Positions 25,590 through 37,476 of a stretch of DNA of 64,000 nt are shown here, piece after piece. The stretch covers positions 4,459,501 through 4,523,500 of the forward strand of contig JAYKKT010000064.1 of NCBI GenBank assembly GCA_036023115.1, written 5' to 3'. The DNA comes from Brasenia schreberi (taxonomy: Eukaryota; Streptophyta; Magnoliopsida; Nymphaeales; Cabombaceae). A program made the position numbers and the translations under genes. The notes under the pieces are model-generated. The model saw only the letters and a program-made list of their open reading frames with translations. It was not told where the DNA came from and searched no databases. Every line of letters starts with the position of its first letter. Positions within the stretch are counted from its first letter, which is position 1.

Positions 25590-26865
25590 TATTAAATTAT
25601 GAGAAAGAATTATCGAACGTAAGTTAAGACAAGTATCGAGTACAACAGAGAATCGATTTGGATTCATATCCGACAAATCTACTATTGAAACGATTCACCT
25701 ATTAAGGCGTCTTATGCGTCTTATAAAATATTGTATAGCAAAAAAGAAGGGCATTCACATGATTTTATTGATCTAGAAAGCACTTATGATAAGGAGTTAA
25801 GAGATGTTCTTTGGAGAACCTTGAAAAATAAAGTTATTTGGTACCATGTGAACTCATGTCTGCTATAAAAGAACTCACATTACCTTTAAGTTTTTGTGCA
25901 CTTGATATCTTTGCCTCTTGCTTTTACCGTTTGGGTGTGTGTTGTCAACATTTTCGGCAAGCTTAATACTCAAAGGAGGGAGTCTCACGTTCCATATTGG
26001 GTTGATGGTGGTCGACTGCAACACTTAGGTGAAATCCCCTAAGACTTGCTTGGCCCCGAGGCCAAGTGTCGATCACTGTCCAACTCGTTGGCTTGATCGT
26101 GACAAAATTGGTATAAGAGCAAGTGAATCCGTTTTACTCACACCCCTTAACTCATCAAACATTGAAGAATAAGGAACTTAACACATGAAAACTATTTTCA
26201 AAACATAACGTCTTTATTGATAGCATAAATGAGTGCACAAGCCCATCGTGCAACATGGGTATTCGGGACACTTCCCTCAAAGAGTGTTTCTACTTAAAAG
26301 CAAAAAGCTAACATACAATTTACCGTTACATACATAAACCTTATAAAATACATGTATGATGGTGCGAAAACATTTGTGAGTACTCGTGAAGATACGACAT
26401 ACTCCTTTGAAGTTAATATTGTATTACATCTGGGATCAACTTTAAGTTCATATTTATTTATATTGATCACTGATGAGTTAAGAAAACATATTTAAGATGA
26501 AACTTTAGTGTATGTTATTTGTAAATGATATTGTGTTAGTAGATGAGTCTAAAGAAATAGTTAATAGGAAATTGGAATTACGAAGAGAAACCTTAGAAAG
26601 TAAAGGCTTCCGACTTAGTAGAATAAAGACAGAATATATGAAACGTAAGTTTGATCATTTGGGTACTTGAGAGGAGATAGAAATTAAGATTGACATATAT
26701 TGCATCTCCCATAAAAAAAAGTTTTAAATACCTAGGGTCAATTTTTCAAAGTGATGAAAAATTTGATGGCAATGTTATGCATAAAATTAATGTCGGTGAA
26801 GATACCATTAAAGGTAAAAGCTAAATATTATAGAACACAATTAGACCTAAATGTTACTGAATTAT
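25590..26865 (+). mobile_element. Old RTE LINE copy on the plus strand, interrupted
   Basis: Two blocks of RTE reverse-transcriptase sequence lie in the same order as in the intact copies. At 25590-25835 frames resemble [19 protein letters not shown] and IHLLRRLM. At 26335-26865 frames resemble MYDGAKTFVSTREDTT, VNIVLHLGSTLSSYLF and [13 protein letters not shown]. The palm motif has lost its catalytic Asp pair, and stops and deletions are frequent. About 500 bp of unrelated DNA separates the blocks. The copy ends before the 3' end of the family and no target duplication is seen. Confidence 0.8.
25836..26334. mobile_element. Insertion inside the old RTE copy, possible LTR fragment
   Basis: This DNA replaces about a dozen bases of RTE sequence between the two blocks. 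It contains CTTGATCGTGACA followed by AAATTGGTATAAGAGC, close to an LTR end followed by a tRNA-Met primer-binding site (TGGTATCAGAGC). GC-richer LTR-like sequence precedes it. No coding region, second LTR or target duplication is visible, so this is a partial LTR-element relic at best. Confidence 0.4.
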
Positions 26866-27179
26866 CATCTCTACTTTCTTTGAAATCACACGCACCCCGT
26901 GAATGATTGCTGTAGTTGGAAATGTCAACATTTAGGTCACAAGAGAACCATGCAAGGTGAGCTTGTGCTTCTGAGTCTAATGAAAATGCTTGGGACATGA
27001 GAACCTGATCGTCTTCATTTCTTTCCCCATTTCGTACTAACTCAGTCGGCATGAACTTGTCTCCCATGCCTCATTTTCAAGCTATCTGGTGGAGACACGT
27101 TATTTAAGCACAATTTTAACAGCTTTAACATATATTTCATAGAAATGTATAACTATGTCGGTTTTAAGGGTGTTCATGA

Positions 27180-27324
27180 AACTGCAAGAACCGAACTAAA
27201 CCGACGATTTCGTTTTGTTTTAGATGTCTGACAGTTTAGTTCAGTTTGGTTCTAGCATGAAAAAAGGATGACGGTATGATTCCTATGTTGTAATTGAGCT
27301 ATGAGAACCAAAGCCAACCAAACC

Positions 27325-27398
<74 letters not shown>

Positions 27399-27900
27399 TC
27401 ATATACATTTAGATATAAAGCTTTATAAGTTTACATATAACTGTATTACATATAAAATGTGAATATATATATATATGAAGTTTATATACTATATATATAC
27501 ATATATATATACATATATATATATATACATATGTATATATATATAAAGTTCTACATATAACTGTATTACATATAAAATGTGAATATATATATATATATAT
27601 ATATGAAGTTTATATACTTAAATGGATATAAATCTTGACATATATATAAGTTTATAACCTCATATACATATAAAATATGGGCCATATCCAAATAACTTTG
27701 TGACATAATACAAAGTATTTAACAAAATCCTTAAATAACTAGAAATGTGATTCATAACTGAACCAAACAGTTCCGTTTGGTTCAGTTGTGGCCATAGCAC
27801 AATTTGGTTCGGTTTTCTAAAAATTGAGAATCGAGACTAGTGATTTAATTCAAAATTAAGGTTAGAATCAAATCAAGCCGAACCATGAACACCCATGGTT
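27180..27900. repeat. TA-rich minisatellite block flanked by degenerate AACCGA repeats
   Basis: A (TA)n tract at 27326-27395 is followed by two copies of a unit of about 115 bp (containing AACTGTATTACATATAAAATG and GAAGTTTATATACT) at about 27432-27617. AACCGAACC / GGTTCGGTT-like degenerate repeats lie on both sides (27180-27300 and 27760-27890). Confidence 0.75.
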
Positions 27901-27939
27901 AGTGTGAATACTTTTTTATTGGTTATTGTTATTACGATT

Positions 27940-28055
27940 TCTTTTTTCTGGTACATTTGGAGACAGAAGTAGATTCATGCCCTGGGTATTGAACTCATGA
28001 CCTTCAACTTGTGATTCGAGTCTGGAGCCCTTATCCGGGTGAGCCGCTGATCGTT
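27940..28055 (-). repeat. tRNA-derived SINE-like unit, minus strand
   Basis: On the minus strand, box A-like GGCTCACCCGGATAAGG precedes box B GAGTTCAATACCC, then a GGGCATGAATCT body like the units at 9030 and 12729. The same GAAGGTCATGAGTTCAATACC string occurs in the 12729 unit, so they belong to one family. Confidence 0.6.
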
Positions 28056-28221
28056 GTGTTGAACTGTCACTTAATGTAAAGCACGGTTAACAGTGCCCTT
28101 ATCAGTTTAACAGTAAAGAGAGCCTTATGCTTAGACAATTCTTTTTTGATGAATTACATATTGAAGTTGTGTATCCTTTACTAAGAAAATGTGCAAACTC
28201 TCAGTGAATCATAAGTCAATA

Positions 28222-28300
28222 TGCACTCCCCTGGTATCGAATTCATGACCATCAATTAATGAGTCGACCCCCTATCCAATCGAGCTATTGCTTCGTGCAA
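28222..28300 (-). repeat. tRNA-derived SINE-like unit, minus strand
   Basis: On the minus strand, box A AATAGCTCGATTGG is followed by GATGGTCATGAATTCGATACC containing box B. It lies 170 bp from the unit at 27940 in the same orientation. Confidence 0.6.
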
Positions 28301-29491
28301 AGACCTTGGTCTTCCCAAGTTCCCATGTTGGTCTAACTTCTCATATAATAAAACTTAATTATTTTGGGAATTAGGGGTTAGCATACTTGTTGATTATTCA
28401 ATAATATGAACGTATTTTAAATTAATAAGAATCCAAAAAATCATAATCTCATATCCTGTTAAAAGATCTGAGAATGGGTTTTGGTACTAATACTCAGAGG
28501 TTCAAATCCAAAGTTCTCAACCATAATAAAATACATTTATGCAAACCGACCTACGCTTGACCGTGTACCTTATGGATCTATATTGAGCCGGGTCGGGTGT
28601 CTGAAAATTATCACAAAGTATATAACCTATTGTTGACATGGCGGATTCTGGTTTGCCTAGAACCAGAAACCAGAACCGAACCAGGATGAGACCAGTTTCG
28701 GTCCTAAACCATTTGGAACAGAAAATATATGATAAAAAATTTATTTAAAAATTATGAAACTGACTGTTCCAAACTGCCGGTTCCAGCACAATTCTAGTTC
28801 CACAGAAACTGGAACCAGAACCAAAACAGAATCAGGTCCGACCCTGGCATTTTCAGTTCCAGTACAATTCTATGTTGCATGGCTTGTCCCACTTTGAGAT
28901 TTTCTCTAGCATAACGTTTAATCTATACGTATTAGGTTATTGGCCACAAACTGGAAGATTTTCTACATACCCACAAACTTCGGCGTACCTGCACAAGTGA
29001 TTGCCAACCTCGAGAATATCGTCCTTCATTGCATGCCTTTAGAAATTCGAACATGGCGGCCATTTGCATATTTTATATTTGAAATGCATTTATTTCTAAA
29101 CAGATTAGTTGTTGTTAGTTGATCAACTAAAGGAAAGCCAACTTTCATCGTATATACTACTAACTCATACCCTGACTTTGATTTTCTTCAGATTTCTTTA
29201 GGTTGTCGACAATCACGAACTTAGATTTTTTTATGGTTGATGACAAGTTCAGTTGGGGGTGAAATTCCGGCAAGATGATCATGTGATCTATCTCATGTAA
29301 TTATAAGAAGCCCATTCCCACAAGTTATATATATGAAAATTGGTCTCAACCGTAACTTTTAAGATATGATTGAACACGAGTGAACATTATAAATAAAATT
29401 ATATGAGTATTTGACTTTCTTATTACATTCTTATCATCGAAAAATAATGATTAAACACGAGTGAACATCATAAATAATGGATTGGATCTAC

Positions 29492-29534
<43 letters not shown>

Positions 29535-31400
29535 CTTGACAGTGAATCAAAAGAAATGAATGATGTGAACTTTTAAAAAAAAGTACAACGTCGCTTCTTT
29601 TTACCAACTTGTAAAGTACACATTTGCATATGAATCATCCATTACTTTCAATTGAACATGAACAAATTTACTCTCTCAACTTTCCAGTTCTACTTACAAT
29701 TAGCTTTCACAGGAAAATCTGATACAATTTAAGGTAACAATGGCTCAGACCTATTTCCTCCTGAGCTTTAGTCTCGACCAACCACAAGTAACAAAAACAC
29801 TAAGCAGAATACAGCACACATTGTCATACCAAAAGAAGGTTTTTGGACTTCTTCCATGCATTTGGTATGTCAGCAAAAACACCACAAACAGCATTTGTAC
29901 ACCGCCACATCCGATGTATGCCACCATCTCTGAGCATGAGATTCAATGATGTTGCATCCAGTGGCAGACCTAGAAAATTTACCCGGGTGATGCGAAGTTT
30001 AGTCGGGTAAATTCCAGGCGAGGCTGTTGATATAAATTTTCAATTAAAAAGAAGAAATTGACCATAGGGATTTCCTTTTGGGGTTCCATCGGGTTTCGAG
30101 CGAGGCAGCACCATGAATAGTTCACTGCTTGTGGCATCAACCGTGACACACAACAGCTAGTGGTTAAACAAGTCCTTAAACATGAGCACTTCTCATAAAA
30201 CTGAATCTAGTTTAAAGCTACAACATGTTCTTATTTTACAGACTGACTGAAAGTAAGTTCACTCTTTTGAACTAGCCAAAAGCCGCCAGGGAAAGAATAT
30301 AACAATTTAAGGCAATCCAGACCAGAGAAGAAATACATTAAGAATTACTAAGTAATGCTGGAAGGAATAGTGATACATACCTTTCAACGAGATAGCATCG
30401 GCAGAGGAGTAGGCTCATTTGATTTTGTCCCAAAGTTAACTCGCCAATATAAACTTGTATGAATTACTCCAACATCAGCATCAAATCAGTTGAGCTTCTA
30501 CGCAATCACCGATTTTATCACAGGTCAACTCGTCAGCATCCTGAAAATCGCGTAAATATCATAAGATTTCACGTTTTAAGATCGTGATTTTAACTATCCC
30601 TTTTATATACCTTCAAGCAGCAGCACGCTTTGCCATTTAACCCACGAGAAGATATGCTTCTCCAGCAGCAGAATCGTCTTCTTCCTCTGTCATAAAATGG
30701 TTAGGCGTCTGGCTTGCTGCTGCCTTCTGCACTCGACAAAACACACATACTTGAGTTGGTTTATTGATCACTAACCAAGCTGGTGAGGCCATGCTGCTGC
30801 AAATAACTATCCACTGGCAAGCTCGAAGGAGAGTCAACATGCTAACACGGGACGTTGCGCTTGGTGTCATAAAAATAGTGTTTCTTTTCTAAATCAAGGC
30901 CCAGTGCTAGTTTAGAACCCCTCGAAGTGAGCTTCTTTGGTATCATTCGATTTGTTTTGATGTTGAACTGGTTTCTTCACAGTTTTTATGATTTCTTTAG
31001 TTTTTTCCTTTTTTTATTTTCAAAGAAAATAATATAAAAAATCACCCGCCATCATACAGTATAGATATACAAGCACACCAGTACAAGGTCCAACATGATA
31101 TTTACAACATCACCATAACTTCTAAAAGTGTATCATCAAGTATTGGGCTTATCCACATCCAATAGCAAAATAAAAATGGAATATTCAAAAGGAAAAGGCC
31201 TAAATCAAGAGGCTTGATCAGTCGAACCAAACCAAAATCATAAATTATACAACACGCACACACAGCTTTCCTATTATGCGCTAGAGAAACAATAAAGTGC
31301 AGAAATGAACATTCACGACTCCAGAAGAACAAGAAAATACCCACAATGTCGACAAATGCAACTGCAGCCACAGCATTTACAACCGGTTCAATTGAGCTCT
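28300..31400. other. Intergenic DNA, no gene established
   Basis: Degenerate GAACC/GGTTC repeats occupy 28655-28860 and a TA run lies at 29497-29529. At 30600-30880 a minus-strand segment has protein-like composition in two overlapping frames (for example DSPSSLPVDSYLQQHG) but is broken by stops and matches no family I can name. It may be an old exon or an untranslated relic. Confidence 0.4.
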
Positions 31401-32890
31401 AAACTAAACAATGGAATTTTGTCACACCCCGGGCCACAGGACCCGCCTTAGTGAACCCTATTTGACCGACCCTGTAGCACAAGTCTAAACAGTATTTTCC
31501 AAACTATCCTCATTAAGTCTCACAAATCAAATTTATATTTTCAATGTTTACATGCTACACAATTATAATTACGGACCAACACGCTAAATACAAGTTAGTA
31601 CAACCTTTTCTAAACCTTTAATGGGTGTGCTACACTCGTCTTCTTAACATTGATTGCACTAGGCTCTACACACCAACACGTGCCTACAAGATACATATAC
31701 ACTCTCAATAGGATCATATACTAGAAGAAGCATGTATATTTAGAATATCAATGCATAACCACATTTATCAAATTCAATAAAGATCATACACTTAAAAACC
31801 CGTGCATGCGAATCCATTCATCCGCATACACATTCGCACACATTTTACTTAGTTTCAATAAGTATGGCTTATACCTTAATAAAACCAAGGCTACACAAGC
31901 CTTCAACATACACGGGCTAGGATGCTTGGGAGTTCACCCTTCACTTCCTTGGGCTAAACGTCTAAACAGTTACCACCAAGAACCGAATATCTAGAGACTC
32001 CATGTACAAACGTACAAATTGTCAATATCTTCACACAATTAAGTTCTCAATCCTTTTAATTTTTTACTTGAATCAAGTACATAACACATTCGCAAATATC
32101 AAAACGATATACAAAAATTTCTCATCATTAATATTCACATATCAAATCACATTCATCTTATCATTCTAAATTAATGCACCCACACATTCAACATTACATA
32201 CAATCACGACTCATAAAAATATGCATATTGCAAAGTAATTCTCAACAAATATCATAAATAACTCAACATTTATGAAAGCATTAACCAGTCACATTCATAA
32301 ATCATTCTCATTCAACCAAACAAAACAACCCCTAGCATACTTTGACTAAGAACAGCATATCCAGTTAACTACCAGAAGCTACAAACCGCATATAATATCT
32401 CCTGGTCATCTCATTTAATCTCTAGACAAGCATAAAATTATATTAGGATATTGTTTTCTTAATTACAAGGCTAAAAATTCAAGCCACGCCCAATTTGAAG
32501 CCCCATTATCTCCAAAACCATCAAAATACCTTAAGCGGATCTTAATGAAGACCCAAGGATCCATCGTTTCCTAACAAAGACTCCTCAATCTAAACATTAA
32601 ATAGTAATAAAACCTAATAACATTATAGAGCATTGATTAAGCTATGAGCCTAGCATAGTGCTTCAAAACCAAGTTCAAATCAGACACCAAACGGCCCCAA
32701 AACAGCTGAAAAACCTTAATCACATCTAAGGTAGTCTACTTGAGAACATAGGTTGGATCCATTAAGGATAGAGAATATTGGGTTTACATGGAAGCAGTGC
32801 AATAAGAAAGCGCGACATATCACACGGACACGAGGATGGGACTAGCTATGTTTAATTAAGCAATGGATCTAGTAATGAATCATGCACCGA
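31400..32890. other. AT-rich non-coding stretch, possible old retroelement
   Basis: It begins with TGTCACACCCCGGGCC, a word often seen at or near LTR edges, and runs into 1.4 kb of AT-rich sequence with no coding frame. No partner repeat, primer site or domain was found, so an LTR-element origin is only a guess. Confidence 0.3.
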
Positions 32891-32896
32891 ACATAA

Positions 32897-33168
32897 CTCG
32901 AATATGTATGATGTGATTGCTGATTTGTGTTAGTTATGTAATTTTTGATATTTTGGTATTATTGTAATTGTCCATAGTACTAAGGGCATTTTGATCTTTT
33001 CCATATTGACTACTTCACTCTATAAACATTGGTCCAGCTTGTATTATGTTAAGGGTTTTACGTAATAGAAGAGAGAGGGAGAGCGGCCCTCCATTGGAGG
33101 GTTGCCCTCCATTTTACATCATTCCCTCCTTTCAGCTTCTCCCTCTCATGTACTACTGCTATTTTACA
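32897..33168 (+). repeat. 5' LTR of non-autonomous LTR element
   Basis: About 272 bp aligns along its length with 35152-35429. Shared blocks include GTAATTTTTGATATTTTGGTAT, CCAGCTTGTATT and GTTAAGGGTTTTA, and the terminal TACTACTGCTATTTTACA. The 3' end is a clean ...ACA. The 5' terminus has diverged, so the start is approximate. Confidence 0.85.
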
Positions 33169-33171
33169 ATA

Positions 33172-33182
33172 TGGTATCAGAG
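33172..33182 (+). other. Primer-binding site (tRNA-iMet)
   Basis: TGGTATCAGAG is complementary to the 3' end of plant initiator tRNA-Met and stands three bases after the 5' LTR. It marks the start of minus-strand DNA synthesis. Confidence 0.85.
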
Positions 33183-33469
33183 TGTGCGATCCTCCGAGTA
33201 TTCATGGCAATATCAAGCCGAATAACATCCTCTTGAACCTGCATTTCATGCCGAAAATTTAAGATTTTGGCCTTGCTAGGCTCAAATCGGAGATTGAGGC
33301 GGAGGCCGCGGCTTCGCTCGATGTGGATGCTGATATCAGATCAGCTAGCGGGAGGAAAAGGCAGGAGGGCGAACGAAGTCTTTAAGAAAAAAAAGGTAAC
33401 CAGCAGGGAAGACACCTGTTGCAATAAGGTGAAGAGACCCCAAACTCTGAAGCAAAGAAGTAGGGACAA

Positions 33470-33731
33470 GTGACATGCAAGACCAGCAGCACATCATTCA
33501 GGATAGAGCAGGGTCTGGACAGCCATACCAAGGCGAAGCACAGTGCTGCCGTGAAGTGAACAAGAGATTTTCTCCCAAGTTTTGCAGTTGTGAATATTAG
33601 TTGTGACATGCAAGACATGCATCAGATTATTCGGGACAGAGCAGGCTGGACAACCATACCAAGGCGAAGCACAGTGCTGCCGCGAAGTGAACTAGAGATT
33701 TTCTCCCAAGTTTTGTAGTTGTGAAGATTAG
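33470..33731 (+). repeat. Tandem duplication of about 133 bp inside the LTR element
   Basis: 33470-33602 and 33603-33731 both start GTGACATGCAAGAC and share CATACCAAGGCGAAGCACAG and GAGATTTTCTCCCAAG. They differ by several substitutions and small indels. No coding meaning is apparent. Confidence 0.85.
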
Positions 33732-33867
33732 CGTAATTTGTGTCCTTGTTTTTTGGTTGGCTAAAGAGAGGAGATGTATGACTTGTTTAGGTGTTTTTAG
33801 TCCGAAAAGGTTTCGGGACGTGCTTGTATGTCTTATTGAAATGCCCGAGCGTCACGCTCATTTTCAT

Positions 33868-34187
33868 ATCAGGGTATGTGAATAAATGAGGTGACATTGA
33901 ATCAGTATGCCAACTGTTTGATGAAATGCACACAAAAGTAGTGTCTTGGAATACAATGATTTGCGGTTTTATCCAAAGAGGACGATACAACGAAGAAGTT
34001 GACTTCTTTCACAAGATGCAACTAGAGACTTTCACTCCAAATGAGGTAACGATATTAGGTATGTGGATGTGGGTAGATGGCTCCATGTTTATATTGATAG
34101 AAATAGATACCCAATAATTTTTGTTCTTAGGATGTCATTGGTTGATATGTATGCAAAATGTGGAGTACTGGATTCTGCAGAAAATCT
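33868..34187 (+). pseudogene. Captured PPR-protein gene fragment (broken)
   Basis: Reading on the plus strand gives YVNK, a TGA stop, then GDIESVCQLFDEM, VVSWNTMICGFIQRGRYNEE and LETFTPNEVTIL. After a shift of frame come VDVGRWLHVYIDRNRY and SLVDMYAKCGVLDSA. These are consecutive P, L and S motifs of a PLS-class pentatricopeptide-repeat protein, the family that binds organelle RNA. The usual CASLGAL-type linker is deleted where the frame changes. The fragment covers about three repeats of what is normally a 500-700 residue protein and has no start or end, so it is a non-functional passenger in the LTR element. Confidence 0.85.
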
Positions 34188-34399
34188 TGATTGGAACAGG
34201 TGCCACCAGCGTTGATGTCGGCCAACAAGTGCAATGGATAGCAGTTGTTGCGTGTTATGCCAAGGGAGCAGTCGTATTCGTCAATCATGTTAGAAGGCAG
34301 AAGGTTGCTGATCATTTTGCGGATGTTATTGTATGTTGGCAGACATCTTGTTACTATGATTGTCGTGAGAGTGAAGTCGGATCATTACCATGATGGAGC

Positions 34400-34720
34400 T
34401 AAGAGTTGTTGAAAGTGTGCAGCTAACAAGGCTGCTAAGCTGAAAAAATGAATAGCAAAGAGGGTTGAAGAATTGGAAACAATGTTCATGGAGATGGTCA
34501 AGCTGGATAATAGGAGTTTTTTTATTGCAAAGGAAAAATGTGTAGAGGTGGAGCAGTTAAAAGCATAATTGAATTAAGAAGGAGAAGATAGAGTGCAGAA
34601 AAATGGTTTATCAACACATTTGCTTGACAAACTACGTGAAGAGGCAATATGAATTTGTTGGTATAAAATGTGACAGTATCACCAAGAAACATGAAGATTA
34701 AGACTTTGAATTACTAAAAT
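34400..34720 (+). pseudogene. Second coding-like segment in the LTR element, unknown
   Basis: With stops read through, the plus strand gives AKRVEELETMFMEMVKLDN, then AKEKCVEVEQLKA and THLLDKLREEA, a pattern of charged and leucine residues like a coiled coil. It is broken by several stops. The parent gene is not recognised; it could be a second captured host fragment or a remnant of a gag coiled coil. Confidence 0.3.
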
Positions 34721-35151
34721 AGATAACCAAGAAAGCTGAAAAATTGGCTACAATCACTATGTAAAGGGGCACATAAAAATCTAATAGAAGTATATGGTAG
34801 AGAGGACACCTAACCAACACACCGGCAACAACCGCCATATGAAGGGATAAAAGAAAAATCAATAAAAGTGTGTATGGTACGAATAATACCTCCTACCATA
34901 AAAATCAGCTTTCTCAAGAGTAGGAGTACATGACTTCTGAAGTGTTATTGCCCAATCACTTCATAGAGAAGAAGGAAGAGAGAGAGAAACTGATACCCAT
35001 AAAAGGGTTGTGCGCTACCCAAATGTGTTCTTAATTTATATAAGTTGATTTCAAGAAGCCTTAGAGAGATCATTACTACAAGTGGTGCGAAGGAAGAACT
35101 AGTTTTTCGGCAAGTTTCGAGTTCAAAGTATTTCATTCTCAACTTGAGGGG

Positions 35152-35429
35152 TGTTGAAGAATCTGATGTGATTGATGATGTGTTAGTTACGTAATTTTTG
35201 ATATTTTGGTATACTGTAATTGCCCATAATACTAAGGGTATTTTGATCTTTTTCATATTGACCAATCCACTATATAAGGATTGATCCAGCTTGTATTCTG
35301 TTAAGGGTTTTATGTAATAGAAGAGAGAGGGAGAGAGAGGGGAAGGGTGGCCCTCCATTGGGCAGCCCTCCATTTTACATCATTCCCTCCTTTCCTATTC
35401 TCCCTCTCGTGTACTACTGCTATTTTACA
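35152..35429 (+). repeat. 3' LTR of non-autonomous LTR element
   Basis: 278 bp starting TGTTGAAGAA directly after the polypurine tract and ending TTTTACA. It pairs with 32897-33168 and has an extra GA-rich insertion near 35330-35345 relative to the 5' LTR. Confidence 0.88.
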
Positions 35430-36685
35430 AGAGAATCCCTACCCAACAAGAACCCAAGTTGATTGTCCGAACAACCAGCCTAGCCAGTTTGCCAGTCAGG
35501 GTTTACACTGCCTTCATCCAAGGTCGATATAGGTGGATTCAAAACCTCCATCCTGACCCACTCTACAAATCCGCTACAAACATCAACTATTATAACTGAT
35601 GACTATGCTGGAAAAGATTAGAAAACAAAGATAACCCGTATACCACTAAAATCCAATGAATCCATTGTCTTCCACCTGATTTCAGATACTCATGGTGCTG
35701 CCTGCGAACCACTCCTTCATTAAAATCCCATGTTGTCTTGCGCAAACTGGTATGGCCGTCTGGATGATATTTCTGTAGTTACTAGTCTATGTTGTGTACA
35801 GGCTAATCTGCAACCACACCAAGGACGAAATAACCTTCAAGACTCAGATTGTTGCTCTTTTTGTTCGATCTTCTTAAAATATCTATTCCATACTATATGC
35901 AAACATTTTTTCCTTAATCTAATGTATTCTTAGGTAAGAAACAGCTCTCAGATTAAGCATGTCATCTTTTAGATACATAACCATAAAATATCCCCAGACT
36001 AAGTTAGTATCGGTAACAGTTGTCTACCTGACAAATTCTGCAATACCTTAACCACTTATTACTAACAGTAGCCATCTTTATGCTAAACCCAGCTTCAATA
36101 CCCCATCCATTTTATTTTTGGGTGCAAAAACAAATAATAGTAGACATTTTCTGCTACATTCTATCTGCAATGCAGATCTTCTTGTTCTTTACGAAAATAC
36201 AAGAGTGCATTATACTACATTCTATCTGCAATGCAGATCTTCTTGTTCTTTACGAAAATACAAGAGTGCATTATACACTAGTGGCAACAGCATAATTTCC
36301 TAGACACCTGTATGAAAGGAAAACAATAATAATTTTATACATAAAACTTGATACATATTAGCCTACATTTTCTCACATTAACTGTCACGAAGCAATTAGT
36401 ACCTCTCTTCAACCTGAGAAGATATTGAAATGATTCTGAGATGATTTCTCCAGGTGCAGAACAAGAATCTTCACATTGCAGTTGAACATAAAATGCAACA
36501 AATATGACCAAAAATAAGTATTGTGACAAAGGAAAATTAGAGTCTTAACGAAGCAGTCATTGGTTTCCTAGTCATAAGCAAGATAAAATTATGTTAGTTG
36601 TTTCGATCTCATAGTCCTAACCTTACAGAATTATTCAATAAACATATGTGATTGCATTGGCTTCAATCTTATAGTCATCAGTTAA
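35430..36685. other. Non-coding stretch with a 61-bp tandem duplication
   Basis: No gene recognised. A perfect direct duplication occupies 36154-36275. Short frames on both strands lack any domain. Confidence 0.5.
36154..36275. repeat. Perfect 61-bp tandem duplication
   Basis: 36154-36214 and 36215-36275 are identical as read, starting CTACATTCTATCTGCAATGC and ending AGAGTGCATTATA. The absence of differences implies a recent event or an assembly artefact. Confidence 0.9.
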
Positions 36686-36699
36686 TTTCATGTGCTATT

Positions 36700-37427
36700 G
36701 CAATTCCCAAGACTTCTTTGAAGTTAATATTGGGTTACATCAAGGATCAACTTTAAGTCCATGCTTATTTATAATGGTGATTGATGAGTTAACAAAATAT
36801 ATTCAAGATGAAGTACCTTTGTGTATATTATTTGCAGATGACATTGTGTTAGTGGAGGAGTCCAAGAAAAAAGTTAATAGAAAATTGAAACTATAGAGAA
36901 ACATTAGAAAGTAAAGGCTTCTGACTTAGAAGAAAAAAGACAATATATGGAATTTAATTTTGATTATTTGGTTACTTCAGAGGACACACATTAATCCCCC
37001 AAAAGAAAAGTTTTAAATACCTAGGATCAATTTTTCAGAGTGATGGAAGAATTGATAGAGATGTTCCGCATAGAATTAATGGAGGTTGGTTAAAATTGAG
37101 AGGAGCATCAGGTATTTTTTGTGTCAAGAAGATATCATTAAAGTTAAAAGGTAAATATTACAGAGCAATAATTAGACCTGTCATTTTTATGATTCTGAGT
37201 GTTGGGCAGTTAAGTGTTGGGCAGTTAATCATCAACATGTATAAAAGATGTCAATGGCAGAAATAAAGATGTTAAGATTGATGAGTGGTCATACAAGGAA
37301 AGACTGTATACATAATGAGGTTATTAAAAACAAATTGGAAGTAGCACCAATGGAGGATAAAATGAGAATATCGTTTAAGATGGTTTGGGCATATAGAAAA
37401 AATATTAAAAGAAGTGTCAACTATTCT
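36700..37427 (+). mobile_element. Old plus-strand RTE LINE fragment
   Basis: Starts inside the reverse transcriptase with [19 protein letters not shown], continues through the palm motif [15 protein letters not shown] (catalytic Asp pair retained), and then reads through frames resembling RINGGWLKLRGASGIF and [14 protein letters not shown]. It stops before the family 3' end. Small deletions and stops inactivate it. The minus-strand copy at 37446 was inserted about 20 bp beyond its end. Confidence 0.85.
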
Positions 37428-37476
37428 TTCTGAACATTTATTAATAACAACAACAACAACTAAGCCTTTTCCCATA

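Larger units (their letters stand above)
32897..35429 (+). mobile_element. Non-autonomous Copia-like LTR element with captured PPR fragment
   Basis: Two LTRs of about 275 bp enclose about 2 kb. TGGTATCAGAG at 33172-33182, 3 bp after the 5' LTR, is the initiator-tRNA-Met primer-binding site used by most plant Copia elements. ACTTGAGGGG at 35142-35151 just before the 3' LTR (TGTTG...ACA) is a typical polypurine tract. No gag, protease, integrase or reverse transcriptase is present; instead there is a pentatricopeptide-repeat fragment at 33868-34187 and a second, unrecognised coding-like segment at 34400-34720. A duplicated block of about 130 bp lies at 33470-33731. The LTRs differ at roughly one site in ten, so insertion is old. 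No target duplication is seen, perhaps because the 5' edge is eroded. Movement would have needed enzymes from another element. Confidence 0.82.

Noticed and set aside
30600..30880. Possible exon on the minus strand
   Set aside because: Protein-like words occur in two overlapping frames but there is no domain, no convincing splice sites and no start, so it is only mentioned in the intergenic entry.
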